Assembly (NCBI GenBank): GCA_034440615.1
Contig: JAOTOM010004838.1
Coordinates: forward strand, 310,001 to 374,000
Direction: 5' to 3'
Source of the DNA: Ashinkailepas kermadecensis
Taxonomy: Eukaryota > Arthropoda > Thecostraca > Neolepadidae
Length of the DNA: 64,000 bases
Part shown: positions 13,201 to 20,576 of the stretch, in pieces
How positions within the stretch are numbered: position 1 is the stretch's first letter
Layout of the letters: each line of letters opens with the position of its first letter
Notes under the pieces: model-generated
Databases searched by the model: none
What the model saw: the letters and a program-made list of their open reading frames with translations, nothing else
Told to the model about the DNA's origin: nothing
Program-made: the position numbers and the translations under genes

Positions 13201-16200
13201 GGGGTGGTGAGTTCTCTCTCTCCCGGCCGGGTGATGGCATCGCCTTCCCGTATAGCTCCTTGGGCGCCTGGCGTCCCCCATCCGCGGGACTCAGGCGTCC
13301 CCCCCCCCCCCCCCAGTTTGGCCCCCATGTGGTGGGGCGCCTCGAGGAGCGGAAAAACACTGCATGGCATCTGCAACAAACAAAAATACTCCTCGTCCCT
13401 CTTGTAGGGGCCAGACCGACCCTTCCCTACGCGGAGATCAGGATAACCCTACCGAACGTACTCCCGGCCCTCGTGTCCTTGTCTTGAGAGGAAAAAAAGT
13501 GTCGAGTCTCTATCCCCATTCCAGAGGAAGGACGAATGCGACAGATTCGGTGGGATTATGAGGTGCCAGAAGTTGAAGTACGGTGCACTGGTGGTAGAAT
13601 TATCGGAAGCAGAGCAGGCAGGTGTTGTACTGACATCGGCTGAGTTCGTGTATGGTGTGCGGAATGATGGCAGGAAGCAGAATGAAACAATCGAAATCAC
13701 TGGGCAGCCTAAAATAAAACACCTCGCGGGGGATTGTAAATTGCTTTGACTTAAGGGATGTATCCGAGGACGAAATCGTGAATGGGCTTTCAAACTGCGG
13801 AGTGATTGGTGCGAGGAAAATGAAAGTAAAGAGAGGCGCAGAACTCACCACGACAAACAACGTTACCCTGACTTTCAACAGAACCGATTTACCACCGGAG
13901 AAGAGTGGGTTATGCACGCCTCAAGGTACGATAATTTCTTCGGAGCCCCGTGCGTTGCTTCAAGTGGCAAAGGTTCGGACACACTACCCAATATTACCGT
14001 AACCGCCTCGTGTGCAGCAAGTGTCCCTCCCATGAACATTCTGGTGAAATTTGCTCCTCTGAAAATCTGTTTTATATCAACTGCGGTCAAGGACAGGATT
14101 CTGACACCTCGTACGACCGCGCGTGTTCGAATTATATTAAAGAAAGGGAGATTATCTCAATAAAGCACACCAAAACGATTACGTTTAGAGACGCCGAATG
14201 TACCCATTTTAGCCTCCCGTCAGGTTTTACTTCAGTTTTAGATCTTAGTCTCGTGAGCCCACAGTTGGTTAACAGTTTTGAATGGACGGTTGACGAGGAC
14301 CCTTTGTCACCACTTTCCCATCTGGTTACACTACCAAGGAAGTCCTTCATTGGGGCCCCGACCACAACGATGGAACTTTAAAAAATAACGGACTGTAAGA
14401 TGTTTGAAGACCAGGTACAGCGTGTTTTTGTGGCCACTATACTAAACCACCGGTCTCAATAGAGACATTTACATCTCCTAGAATGTGCCCCCAGATACAT
14501 CCCTGGGACCACTGTGTGCCTTCGGCGTACCCCAGTTCCGTGGGTGACGCATGAGTGTCGTGATGCCACCAGATGCATCCCTAGGACCACTGTGTCCCTT
14601 CGGCGTACCCCAGTTCCGTGGGTGACGCATGAGTGTCGTGATGCCACCAGATGCATCCCTAGGACCACTGTGTCCCTTCGGCGTACCCAGTTCCGTGGGT
14701 GACGCATGGTGTCGTGATGCCACCAGATGCATTCCTAGGACCACTGGCCTTCGGCGTACCCCAGTTCCGTGGGTGACGCATGAGTGTCGTGATGCCACCG
14801 ATGCATTCCTAGGACCACTGTGTCCCTTCGGCGTACCCCAGTTCCGTGGGTGACGCATGAGTGTCGTGATGCCACCGATGCATCCCTAGGACCACTGTCC
14901 CTTCGGCGTACCCCAGTTCCGTGGGTGACGCATGAGTGTCGTGATGCCACCAGATGCATTCCTAGGACCACTGTGTCCCTTCGGCGTACCCCAGTTCCGT
15001 GGTGGACGCATGGTGTCGTGATGCCACCAGATGCATCCCTATGACCACTGTGTCCCTTCGGCGTACCCGTTCCGTGGGTGACGCATGAGCGTCGTGATGC
15101 CACCAGATGCATCCCTAGGACCACTGTGTCCTTCGGCGTACCCCAGTTCCTGGTGGACGCATGAGTGTCGTGATGCCACCAGATGCATCCCTATGACCAC
15201 TGTGTCCCTTCGGCGTACCCCAGTTCCGTGGGTGACGCATGAGTGTCGTGATGCCATCCGAGCGAGGCGACGCGCCTTTATAGCTTTCAATCGTAATAAA
15301 TAACACCACCACAAATTTAGCAGAGTTCAGACGTGCTATGGCTCTCGTGCGGCGTACGATACAGGAAGCAAAGCGGTCTTCCTGGCATGATTACGTGAAC
15401 TCTTTAAACCGCTTTACTCTTTACTACACTCTCTGATCTGGTCCCGAATTAATAGAATATCTGGTTAATTCAGTTCGAGGCGATCGTGAGGTTGCTCACC
15501 CAGTAGATGTAGCCAACGAATTTGGAACTACACTTGCTGGAAGAAGTCGAACCGATACCACTGATCCAAGCTTCCTCCGTTACAAACGCCACTGTGAGAT
15601 GTCCCCGGTTGAGCTATCAATGCCAGAGTGGCTTTCATGTAACCAGCCGTTTACCAGATCTGAGCTAGCGTTTGCCATTTCTTCACTTGCAATCGTCGCT
15701 GGGGGCCCGGATTGTGTACACAATGAGCTATTGAGACATCTGCCACAGGTAGTGACCTCGGTGCTTTTACGCGCAGTTAATAATTTATGAGAATTCGGGA
15801 TATTCCCTACATCGTGGAGGGATGTCACGGTAGTTCCGCTTCTTAAACCGGGAAAAAGTGGTACCGACCCTTTGGACTACCGCCCAACATCCTTGATATC
15901 TGCCCTGTGCAAGCTATTGGAGAAGATGGTAAACGTTCGCCTTGCGTCGTTCCTGGAGAATCACAATTTTGCAAATTATCATTGCGATTTCCGGAAAACC
16001 GCATTAATTTGCGCACTATTGATCAAATTGTATCCCTAGACACAGAGGTAAAAGGTTGCTTTTCGTAGAAAACGCCATCTAGACTGCCATAGCCGTGTTG
16101 GTACCTCACAGACTGCCACATCCGTGTTGGTGCCTCACAGCCACAGCCGTATGGGGTAGATACCTGAATATGTTCCAGATTGAATGTCACGTCTGAGAAA

Positions 16201-17542
16201 CGGAAGCACTGCAAGCATGGAAAGAATGGATCAAATGTCACTTAGTATCCTGTGTGGCGGAGCATAACAACTTGTAGTTGTCGAATAATGCTGATAATAC
16301 TGATAATAGCTGAGGCTAGTAAGGTGTGAGCCCTGTAACAACCCAGTTGCCAAAAAGGCACGTCGCCTAATGCTTATAATACCTGAGTCGAGTTTGGTGT
16401 GAGCCCTGCAACACTCAAGTTGCCAAAAAGGCATGTCACTTGATGCTGGCCCTTGTGTGCCGCAGAACAGTCTGAACTGACGGCAGACGCACTTGGCCTA
16501 TCCTCTAGTGAGGTGCATGTGACTGCAGTGTTCAATAATGATGTGTCTTTAGGTGCGAGTTGTCTAAACGAGCATATCTGTATGTCGAAATCGCCATGGA
16601 ATTAATGCAATTCAAAATACGTTTAAGACCTTCAACCCCAGTTTTGAGACAATTGCGTACATATGACTGTACCCGTTGTGCGTGCTTTGAGAAGTGCTTA
16701 GTTTGTACAGCACATAGGTAATCCCTTTACCTGGAATTGCGCTACGGGATGTTCGTTATAGCGACTCCGGATCCGTCATGGTGAGGAAAAGCATGACACT
16801 TATTAACAGGATAGTGTTAGAAACGAGATATGAAGACTTCACAATCACGCACCAAGAAGTACAATGTCGATACTTCTTTAGGAAGGATGTCGATTCAGTG
16901 ATCAGTTAGTGGTATATGACACCCTATTTCATGAATAATGTATCACTGTGACCGTGTGGAACATGAATGTGATAATGTTATCTAACTAAGACCGTATCAT
17001 CTCGCCATTATGAGCCGTTGTCCAATTAAGACCGTATGATACAGAGATATCCAACTGATGGTGTGATCTCAGGGACGAGATGATCGCGTGGCACCGCAAG
17101 AGGCAGGAGGCGTCGGAGCCGGACGTGACCGGCGAACACCTGATCTCGCTGGTCACCAAGGCGGTCACCGTCATCAGCTCCCGGCTCAACAGCCTCTCCA
17201 CCTTCGAGGGCACCGACAGCAAGGTAATTGTGCGATGAGCAGTCGGCGTGGACTGGCGGGCGGGGAGTGGAGTGGAGGGGAGTGGAGTGATGGGTAGATA
17301 TTGAAACAGATATGAATACATATAGGGACATGAACAAATAGGCAGACAGACAGACAGGCAGTACAAACAAACGGACATATAGGCATGCAACACTGTCTTC
17401 TGTTGTGTTCTGGGTGGGCTGTTCAATGTATTATCACCCCCTGATGGCTGCCGTCGTGTTTCAGGCCAGTACCCTGGTGGCGGCGGCGGCCAGCAACGAC
17501 AACCTGTGCCGAATGAACCCCGTTTGGCATCCCTGGCTGTAA
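1078..17542 (+). CDS. TRRAP: TRRAP, C-terminal eleven exons (partial gene)
   Basis: TRRAP (Tra1 in yeast) is a giant PIKK-family scaffold that recruits SAGA and NuA4/TIP60 histone acetyltransferase complexes to activators in the nucleus. Exons: 1078-1241, 4795-4969, 6045-6267, 6756-6952, 7601-7713, 8690-8878, 9382-9525, 9964-10105, 10715-10883, 17073-17223, 17465-17542. All junctions are GT-AG, phases agree throughout, and the 1745 nt give 580 codons plus stop in one frame. Visible order: end of FAT (exons 1-3), PI3K-like kinase fold (4-10), FATC ending NPVWHPWL. The kinase loop region reads GLAEYVLHLTRLSPEM and has neither DRHxxN nor DFG, as expected for the TRRAP pseudokinase. I recognise the family from conserved blocks such as RIARFMPRVEIVQKH and PVPFRLTPN. 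The N-terminal 80-85 percent of the protein lies upstream of the window. The odd feature is minisatellites in most introns, several of which repeat a splice junction. Confidence 0.95.
1242..4264 (+). repeat. 69-bp minisatellite made of the TRRAP exon end plus 5' splice site, about 43 copies
   Basis: The unit is gtgaggg(c/g)cagcagtcatcacaccc (25 bp, intron start) followed by acacccgaccatcctctcc...gtggatcag (44 bp), a near-exact copy of the last 44 bases of the preceding exon. 3023 bp at 69 bp gives about 43-44 units. Most units are exactly 69 bp (23 codons); a few are 68, 70 or 71. Units vary at fixed positions (c/g after gtgaggg, tcatc/tcgtc, cctgg/cgggag, accca/agacc), but GTGGATCAG|GTGAG looks invariant until the final, decayed copy at about 4264-4290. 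No frame contains a stop, which explains the very long spurious ORFs on both strands here. Confidence 0.97.
4265..4794 (+). other. TRRAP intron remainder
   Basis: Unique intron sequence after the 69-bp array. It begins with a decayed repeat copy (gagaatgttgtggataag) and ends in acceptor cctcaccgtcag. Nothing else recognised. Confidence 0.7.
4795..4969 (+). CDS. TRRAP: TRRAP exon (FAT region)
   Basis: Phase 0 in, phase 1 out (GTC G|gtcagt). Encodes MVWFRENWYEEVLRQL ... TITPHTLNFVKKLVATFG, among the best-conserved TRRAP blocks next to the kinase domain. Strongly GC-rich compared with the flanking introns. Confidence 0.95.
4970..5573 (+). other. TRRAP intron, unique part
   Basis: AT-richer unique sequence between donor ggtcagt and the 58-bp acceptor array. 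No coding or RNA feature recognised. Confidence 0.6.
5574..6044 (+). repeat. 58-bp minisatellite made of a TRRAP 3' splice site plus exon start, about 8 copies
   Basis: The unit consists of gtgtactgacagacaacacg and tgttgacag (intron end) followed by agaacgtcagcagctc and agtatcggcgtct, which copies the first 29 bases of the exon starting at 6045. Each unit therefore carries a complete AG acceptor and exon start. The array runs straight into the real acceptor. Because 58 is 1 mod 3, using an upstream copy would shift the reading frame. Confidence 0.95.
6045..6267 (+). CDS. TRRAP: TRRAP exon (FAT to kinase linker)
   Basis: Completes codon GAG after phase 1 (V-E-N-V-S-S) and ends CCT AA|GTAAGG. 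Encodes DPVFQRMKGQFTSDFDF and LQNLIQKLKKWIKILE, conserved just before the kinase-like domain. Start chosen because only this acceptor restores phase and the family sequence ENVS. Confidence 0.95.
6268..6755 (+). other. TRRAP intron, nothing recognised
   Basis: Unique, moderately AT-rich intron from donor gtaagg to acceptor tgtgtgcacgcgcag. It is one of the few introns here without a minisatellite. Confidence 0.7.
6756..6952 (+). CDS. TRRAP: TRRAP exon (kinase-like domain, N lobe)
   Basis: Phase 2 to phase 1. Encodes FLIEEKCRWLSNFSAQTAE, EIPGEFLQLKHSHYYVRIA and RFMPRVEIVQKHGTAARR, the start of the PI3K-like fold of TRRAP. Ends ...RGNN G|gtacgt. Confidence 0.97.
6953..7600 (+). other. TRRAP intron, nothing strong
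   Basis: Unique intron. It contains an imperfect run of gtacttg/gtactgt motifs near 7240-7290 and a T-rich stretch near 7485. Ends in acceptor ggctgacctgctcgcag. Confidence 0.6.
7601..7713 (+). CDS. TRRAP: TRRAP exon (kinase-like domain)
   Basis: Encodes KLYPYLVVNDTGLSDARREE and RVFQLMRMINHYLAKMK. Phase 1 to phase 0. The donor is AAG|GTCGGT, a weak 5' splice site (C at +3), supported by exact phase match to the next exon and by alignment with the family. Confidence 0.93.
7714..8276 (+). other. TRRAP intron with a small dispersed repeat
   Basis: Mostly unique. Positions about 8100-8165 contain caattgcagcctacttgtat plus flanks, and a close relative occurs in another TRRAP intron at about 10507-10575. 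Confidence 0.6.
8277..8689 (+). repeat. 80-bp minisatellite abutting a TRRAP 3' splice site, about 5 copies
   Basis: The unit contains gacctcggcagtagttcagc, tgacgtgacctcggagacgt, gcggtgtaatgacaacgtgt and cgttggacatgtggagcatt (80 bp). The last, diverged unit reads ...cgatgacaatgtaccgtttccag and supplies the acceptor of the exon at 8690. The unit also contains GAGACGTGCG, close to the exon start GAGACGTCGCG, so an exon-derived piece is likely but less clear than in the 69- and 58-bp arrays. Confidence 0.9.
8690..8878 (+). CDS. TRRAP: TRRAP exon (kinase-like domain)
   Basis: Phase 0 on both sides, 63 codons. Encodes TVPRVVAVSPHMRLIEDNP and ISRYYDRLATIQ, near-identical to the family. Donor CAG|GTGAGT is consensus. 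Confidence 0.97.
8879..9381 (+). other. TRRAP intron with a possible in-frame alternative acceptor
   Basis: Contains a short GA-rich run at 9095-9120. A second phase-0 acceptor, ccgcag at 9277-9282, would add 33 in-frame codons (9283-9381) without a stop before the family-matching exon start at 9382. Confidence 0.6.
9382..9525 (+). CDS. TRRAP: TRRAP exon (kinase-like domain)
   Basis: Encodes SQGGSTSHRVLRENLREVQ, NTMVPRTLLRDW and FTYPNATAYWMFRKT. The start after ctgtcgtttcag is chosen because the residue spacing to SHRVLR then equals that in known TRRAP. Donor ACG|GTACTG. Phase 0 on both sides. Confidence 0.93.
9526..9963 (+). repeat. TRRAP intron with degenerate duplicates of the next acceptor
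   Basis: The exon start cag|CTGACGCTGCAGATG at 9961 has diverged copies at 9910-9926 (cacctgacgctgcaaatgg) and near 9801-9815 (gcagctgaccctac). Spacing to the nearer copy is about 52 bp. This looks like an early or decayed version of the junction-spanning arrays seen elsewhere. Otherwise unique. Confidence 0.6.
9964..10105 (+). CDS. TRRAP: TRRAP exon (pseudokinase loop region)
   Basis: Encodes TLQMSLLGLAEYVLHLTRLS, PEMMYIHQDSG and VSYFKFELDDTAG. This aligns with the catalytic and activation loops of PIKKs but lacks DRHxxN and DFG, the known hallmark of the catalytically dead TRRAP. Ends in phase 1 with donor GCC G|GTAGGT. Confidence 0.96.
10106..10714 (+). other. TRRAP intron with a small dispersed repeat
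   Basis: Unique except for about 10507-10575, which resembles 8100-8165. Ends in acceptor cctttgttgacag. Confidence 0.65.
10715..10883 (+). CDS. TRRAP: TRRAP exon (kinase-like domain, C lobe)
   Basis: Encodes NRPVPFRLTPNLAEL, GPFTASMIAAARCL and YKLASILRAIL. Phase 1 in, ends AG| with donor GTCAGC; the missing base of AGG (Arg) is the first base of the exon at 17073. The following intron is 6.2 kb, the longest in the visible gene. Confidence 0.96.
10898..12738 (+). repeat. 29-bp minisatellite, about 63 copies, starting 14 bp inside a TRRAP intron
   Basis: The unit is gttggtac(c/a)tcacagactg plus (c/t)cacagccgt (29 bp), with composite variants containing cacagagccgctcgtgttgg. The first copy begins within about 15 bp of the donor at 10884. 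Because 29 is 2 mod 3 and the unit has no stop in any + frame, all three frames stay open for about 600 codons; these are not genes. A decayed remnant of the same array reappears at 16081-16148, beyond the retrotransposon remnant. Confidence 0.96.
13364..14200 (+). pseudogene. Retrotransposon ORF1 (gag-like) remnant
   Basis: Starts MASATNKNTPRPSCRG. Later segments in shifted frames include LSNCGVIGARKMKV and the CCHC knuckle region ending in INCGQGQDSDTSYDRAC. At least two frameshifts separate the pieces. In the first knuckle Trp and Tyr replace conserved Cys. Nucleic-acid binding is the known role of this protein in Jockey/I elements; this copy cannot make it. Confidence 0.75.
14482..15257 (+). 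repeat. 78-bp minisatellite inside the retrotransposon remnant, about 10 copies
   Basis: The unit contains atgccaccagatgcatccct, aggaccactgtgtcccttcg, gcgtaccccagttccgtggg and tgacgcatgagtgtcgtg (78 bp). Small deletions (for example agttccgtggtggac) mark several copies. It sits between the endonuclease end and the pre-RT part of the element, replacing that stretch of ORF2. Confidence 0.93.
15320..16045 (+). pseudogene. Retrotransposon ORF2 remnant (reverse transcriptase, N-terminal half)
   Basis: Translation with stops gives AMALVRRTIQEAKRSSWHDY, then PEWLSCNQPFTRSELAFAIS, then FPTSWRDVTVVPLLKPGK, DPLDYRPTSLISALCKLLEK and RLASFLENHNFANYHCDFRK. This matches RT fingers and early palm of Jockey/I-type elements. 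The catalytic FADD region is absent (truncated at about 16045). In-frame stops occur near 15433 and 15787. Confidence 0.85.
16081..16148 (+). repeat. Remnant of the 29-bp array after the retrotransposon
   Basis: About 2.3 decayed copies (agactgccatagccgtgttg, gtacctcacagactgccaca) of the unit that fills 10898-12738, now 3.3 kb away on the other side of the non-LTR remnant. Confidence 0.85.
16290..16442 (+). repeat. Two-copy tandem duplication of about 75 bp
   Basis: Two copies containing gtgtgagccctg(t/c)aacaac or gtgtgagccctgcaacactc followed by agttgccaaaaaggca. No function recognised. Confidence 0.75.
16518..16950 (+). repeat. Dispersed repeat family A, copy 1 (peptide-encoding 3' part)
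   Basis: Related to 27935-28512 and 61283-61790. Shared blocks: an opening like cagtgttcaataatgatgtg, then cctttacctggaattgc, gttagaaacgagatatgaag, acttcacaatcacgcaccaa and gatacttct..ggaaggatgtc. The 3' part of all three translates to a similar peptide (ILLERRYEDF, CRYFF..DVDS, WYIPPYFTNN). I do not recognise the parent protein. Confidence 0.8.
17073..17223 (+). CDS. TRRAP: TRRAP exon (kinase-like C lobe to FATC)
   Basis: G completes AGG with the previous exon, then DEMIAWHRKRQEASEPDVTG, EHLISLVTKAVTVI and LNSLSTFEGTDSK. Ends AAG|GTAATT, phase 0. Confidence 0.97.
17224..17464 (+). other. Last TRRAP intron
   Basis: Short intron (241 bp) with a G-rich start (repeated ggagtggagtg-type motif, 17263-17291) and a gacagacagacagg run at about 17343-17360. 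Acceptor gtcgtgtttcag. Confidence 0.85.
17465..17542 (+). CDS. TRRAP: TRRAP terminal exon (FATC) with stop
   Basis: Encodes 25 residues, ASTLVAAAASNDNLCRM then NPVWHPWL, and TAA at 17540-17542. The FATC tail ending HPWL is diagnostic of TRRAP, so this is the native C-terminus. Confidence 0.98.
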   Translation, partial: ASTLVAAAASNDNLCRMNPVWHPWL

Positions 17543-18044
17543 CGAGTGCATGCCTCCACTCTGTACCCGGTCTCCTTCCGCTCTCCGCGCGGCTGAGATC
17601 GGGGACCGGCGGGTAATGGCTGTGAACGTGGGCCACTTGGTCCGCCGGACACCTCCGCGGCGAAGATTCCCAACGCGATGGCGCTAGGACGGGAAAACTG
17701 GCTCGTGACGATGGGCGTCGAACCCGCATGCGACGTTTTACTGAGTGTCGAGATGTATTATGGCAATTATGCGTGCCTGCTGTGTGGCGTTCGTCGGATT
17801 TTAATCATGCTCGTGAAATTTGCTCAGCCTCCAACTGGTCATTCGATGCCATGAGTTGGCTTCCGACCGACCAGTGCGGGGCTCTACCCTTAAGCGGGCG
17901 GGCGTCAGTCACCTGACCTCCAAAAGCACCTTCAGTGCTTTTGCAGACGGTGGACTGTGGTGAGTTCTGGACTGAACGTTGTGGTCTTTCTCTCGGTCGT
18001 CGATCAGGCGGTCCGGCGCGGTACGCTCCCGTTTTGTTGTGCGC

Positions 18045-18840
18045 GTCATGTGAATGTGTGGTGTACCGAGGAAGACTCCGAGCGGGGGCGGCGTGATGCG
18101 CTCCCATGTTGTGTGCCGTGCCAGGTGAATGTGTGGTGCACCGGGGAAGACTCCGAGCGGGGGCGGCGTGGTGCGCTCCCATGTTATGTGCCAGGTGAAT
18201 GTGTGGTGCACCGGGGAAGACTCCGAGCGGGGGCGGCGTGGTGCGCTCCAGTGTTGTGTGCCAGGTGAATGTGTGGTGCACCGGGGAAGACTCCGAGCGG
18301 GGGCGGCGTGGTGCGCTCCCATGTTATGTGCCAGGTGAATGTGTGGTGTACCGAGGAAGACTCCGAGCGGGGGCGGCGTGATGCGCTCCCATGTTGTGTG
18401 CCAGGTGAATGTGTGGTGCACCGAGGAAGACTCCGAGCGGGGGCGGCGTGGTGCGCTCCCATGTTGTGTGCCAGGTGAATGTGTGGTGCACCGGGGAAGA
18501 CTCCGAGCGGGGGCGGCGTGGTGCGCTCCCATGTTGTGTGCCAGGTGAATGTGTAGTGCACCGGGGAAGACTCCGAGCGGGGGCGGCGTGGTGCGCTCCC
18601 ATGTTGTGCCGTGCCAGGTGAATGTGTGGTGTACCGAGGAAGACTCCGAGCGGGGGCGGCGTGATGCGCTCCCATGTTGTGTGCCGTGCCAGGTGAATGT
18701 GTGGTGCACCGGGGAAGACTCCGAGCGGGGGCGGCGTGGTGCGCTCCCATGTTGTGTGCCAGGTGAATGTGTGGTGCACCGAGGAAGACTCCGAGCGGGG
18801 GCGGCGTGGTGCGCTCCAGTGTCGTGTGCCAGGTGAATGC
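18045..18840 (+). repeat. 70-bp minisatellite downstream of TRRAP, about 11 copies
   Basis: The unit contains gtgtggtgcaccggggaaga, ctccgagcgggggcggcgtg, gtgcgctcccatgttgtgtg and ccaggtgaat (70 bp). Two length variants carry an extra ccgtg. Every unit contains CCAG|GTGAAT, a fair 5' splice-site match. GC-rich, open in several frames, not coding by any family evidence. Confidence 0.95.
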
Positions 18841-19011
18841 GTGACACACCGCAACGGTGCTGCGCGTCGGCTCCCGCCGGTGGTCGGCCCTGCCAGACAG
18901 TCTCATCGTAGCCTCCTGCGGGAGGACCTAGTGTTCATTGTGGCCTCGCGTGAGCGGGAGGGGACGATACCTCATCCGTTCGTATGATCTCGTGTAGTAT
19001 ATGCTTTCTCC

Positions 19012-19017
19012 AATAAA
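19012..19017 (+). terminator. AATAAA, candidate TRRAP poly(A) signal
   Basis: Canonical hexamer in ctccaataaacacg, 1.47 kb after the TRRAP stop. Placement is plausible; use is not shown by sequence. Confidence 0.35.
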
Positions 19018-19794
19018 CACGAAGAAGTGACGGCCTGTGCTTCGGAGGCCAAGCATGCCTAGTTAATATCGTTCGCTTCGTTGGAAGTGCTCCTCATATT
19101 TAAACTGTCCGCCCCCTGCCAAGGGAAAAGCATGTCGGTTTGCAGAATAGCAAAGTTCACCTTTGTTCACGACTGAGGAAAAAGAAAAATACTTCAAGCA
19201 AGCAAGGGACGAACAACACCGCGCCGACAGCACACCTTCCCAGACGAGCCAGGCCGCTATTCAAGAGGCATTCCGTGCCCTCGTTGGGTAACATTAACTC
19301 CACCACTTTTTACAAGTGTCGCTCCATGCTGCAAGTACCAACAGAAAGGCGAGATTGGTGGCTCTCCGCCTTGCGTATGCCGTGATACACAGTGAAGCTC
19401 ATGATTCTGATATTGACAATCCGGCGCCAGGAGAAATATGTCCTGTGAGCATCAATATTTTGAAACCACCTCTTCGTGACACCGAAAATTACAATTTCAC
19501 AATTTCGGAGTGAAAAGACTTACATTACAGACAGTTCATATCAGCAAATTCACACTGCATATTGCACATAATGACCACACACAACAGCTCAAACTGTGGG
19601 GAAACGACTAATTCTGGTGTCGCCACAGAATATATTGCAACCGAATGTCTCCAAAACAGTCACGGCGCCGGGGCCACATCGGTGCCAACGGTCGCCGCAG
19701 GGACACCGCTATCACATTCCACTGCGCTAATACTGCTGGCACTTCTTTGTAGCCGAGTTGTCCCCCCCCCCCCCCCCCCCCTGTTGGATCAGTA
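19018..19794. other. Intergenic region between TRRAP and GTPBP6
   Basis: Convergent (tail-to-tail) spacer. No coding family recognised. Contains a run of 20 C at 19762-19781. Confidence 0.7.
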
Positions 19795-19960
19795 GATACC
19801 ATGACCCGTGACACAGGTCAGTCGGCCAGCACCCTGACAACACTGAAGGTCAGTAGATACTTGACCCCATTGAAGGTCAGTAGACGCCCTGACCCCGGCA
19901 TGCCAGTCGGCCGACGTCCTGACCTCAACAGGTCAGTCGGCTGACACCCTGACCCCAGGG
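19795..19960 (-). repeat. Degenerate tandem repeat copying the GTPBP6 CDS end and stop
   Basis: On the - strand the gene ends ggggtcagggtgtcagccga ctga. Diverged copies follow downstream (gaggtcaggacgtcggccga, ggggtcagggcgtctactga, ttgtcagggtgctggccgac), each about 30-38 bp. The last codons and stop are thus tandemly copied into the 3' flank. Confidence 0.7.
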
Positions 19961-20576
19961 AAGGTTCGCCGCAGACGGGCCAACTGCGCCGGCGACGACA
20001 CCACCGTCAGGCAGCTGAGCTGCGGGTCGGCCGGGTCGGCGCTCTGCGACACCAGGTCGCAGTGCTTCAGCACCCAGCTGTAGGTGGGCCCGCCGGTGGT
20101 GGCGCGCACCACCACCGGCCGCCGCCCGGTGGCCGCCTCGAGCGCCGCCTCCAGCCGACACCGCAGCTCGGACAGGCCACCGCCCGTCGTCGCCGACACG
20201 CACAACATGTCGGCCGGCCGCGCGGCGGTCAGGTCGGCCTTGTTGCCGACGGTGATGGCCGAGTCGAGCAGCGTCGGCGACAGGCCGAGCTGGCGCAGCG
20301 TGGTCGCCACGTGCGCCGCCTGCGCCAGCCGGTCCGGGTGCGCCAGGTCGACCACGTGCAGCAGCAGGTCGGCGGCGGCCACCTCGGCCAGCGTGGCGCG
20401 GAAGCCGTCGATCAGCACGGCCGGCAGGTGCGCCATGAAGCCGACCGTGTCGAGGAACACGTGGCGCAGGCGGAGGTGGCGCGCCCGGTGAGCCGTCACG
20501 TCCAGCGTGGCGAACAGCCGGTCCTCGCCGCGCAGGCGGCCAGACTCGGACAGCGCGCCGATCAGCGACGTCTTGC
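19933..20576 (-). CDS. GTPBP6: GTPBP6 exon 3 (most of the G domain, stop)
   Basis: Begins GC AAG ACG after acceptor cctccgccag, completing Gly of GKT, and ends FPGVRVSAD with TGA. Contains RLFATLDVT, VFLDTVGFMAHLP, TVGNKADL and SATTGGG, the G2-G5 elements, and the short C-terminal domain of the GTPBP6 branch (YSWVLKHCDLV). Very GC-rich. Confidence 0.95.

Larger units (their letters stand above)
12747..16045 (+). mobile_element. Degenerate Jockey/I-type non-LTR retrotransposon inside a TRRAP intron
   Basis: GC-rich 5' leader (about 12747-13363), then ORF1-like sequence from ATG 13364 (MASATNKNTPRPSCRG). Next come gag-like zinc knuckles at about 13945-14110 (RCFKWQRFGH with two knuckle Cys replaced, CSKCPSHEHSGEIC). 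The end of an endonuclease domain follows at about 14200-14370 (SVLDLSLVSPQLV, then HHFPIW in another frame, matching SDHFPI). Pre-RT and RT pieces lie at 15320-16045 (LLKPGKSGTDPLDYRPTSL, ALCKLLEKMVNVRLASFLE). Multiple frameshifts and stops, an internal deletion, an embedded 78-bp array and a missing 3' end show that it is dead. It lies between two parts of the 29-bp array, so it probably inserted into that array. The 5' boundary is approximate. Confidence 0.85.
17543..19017 (+). other. TRRAP 3' flank and probable 3' UTR
   Basis: No other gene recognised. The first AATAAA hexamer I see after the stop is at 19012-19017, beyond a 70-bp minisatellite. If that signal is used, the 3' UTR would contain the whole array. 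A nearer, non-canonical poly(A) site cannot be excluded. Confidence 0.45.

Noticed and set aside
17909..18906. Long - strand ORFs over the 70-bp array
   Set aside because: Low-complexity repeat peptides with no family; reading comes from the stop-free unit.
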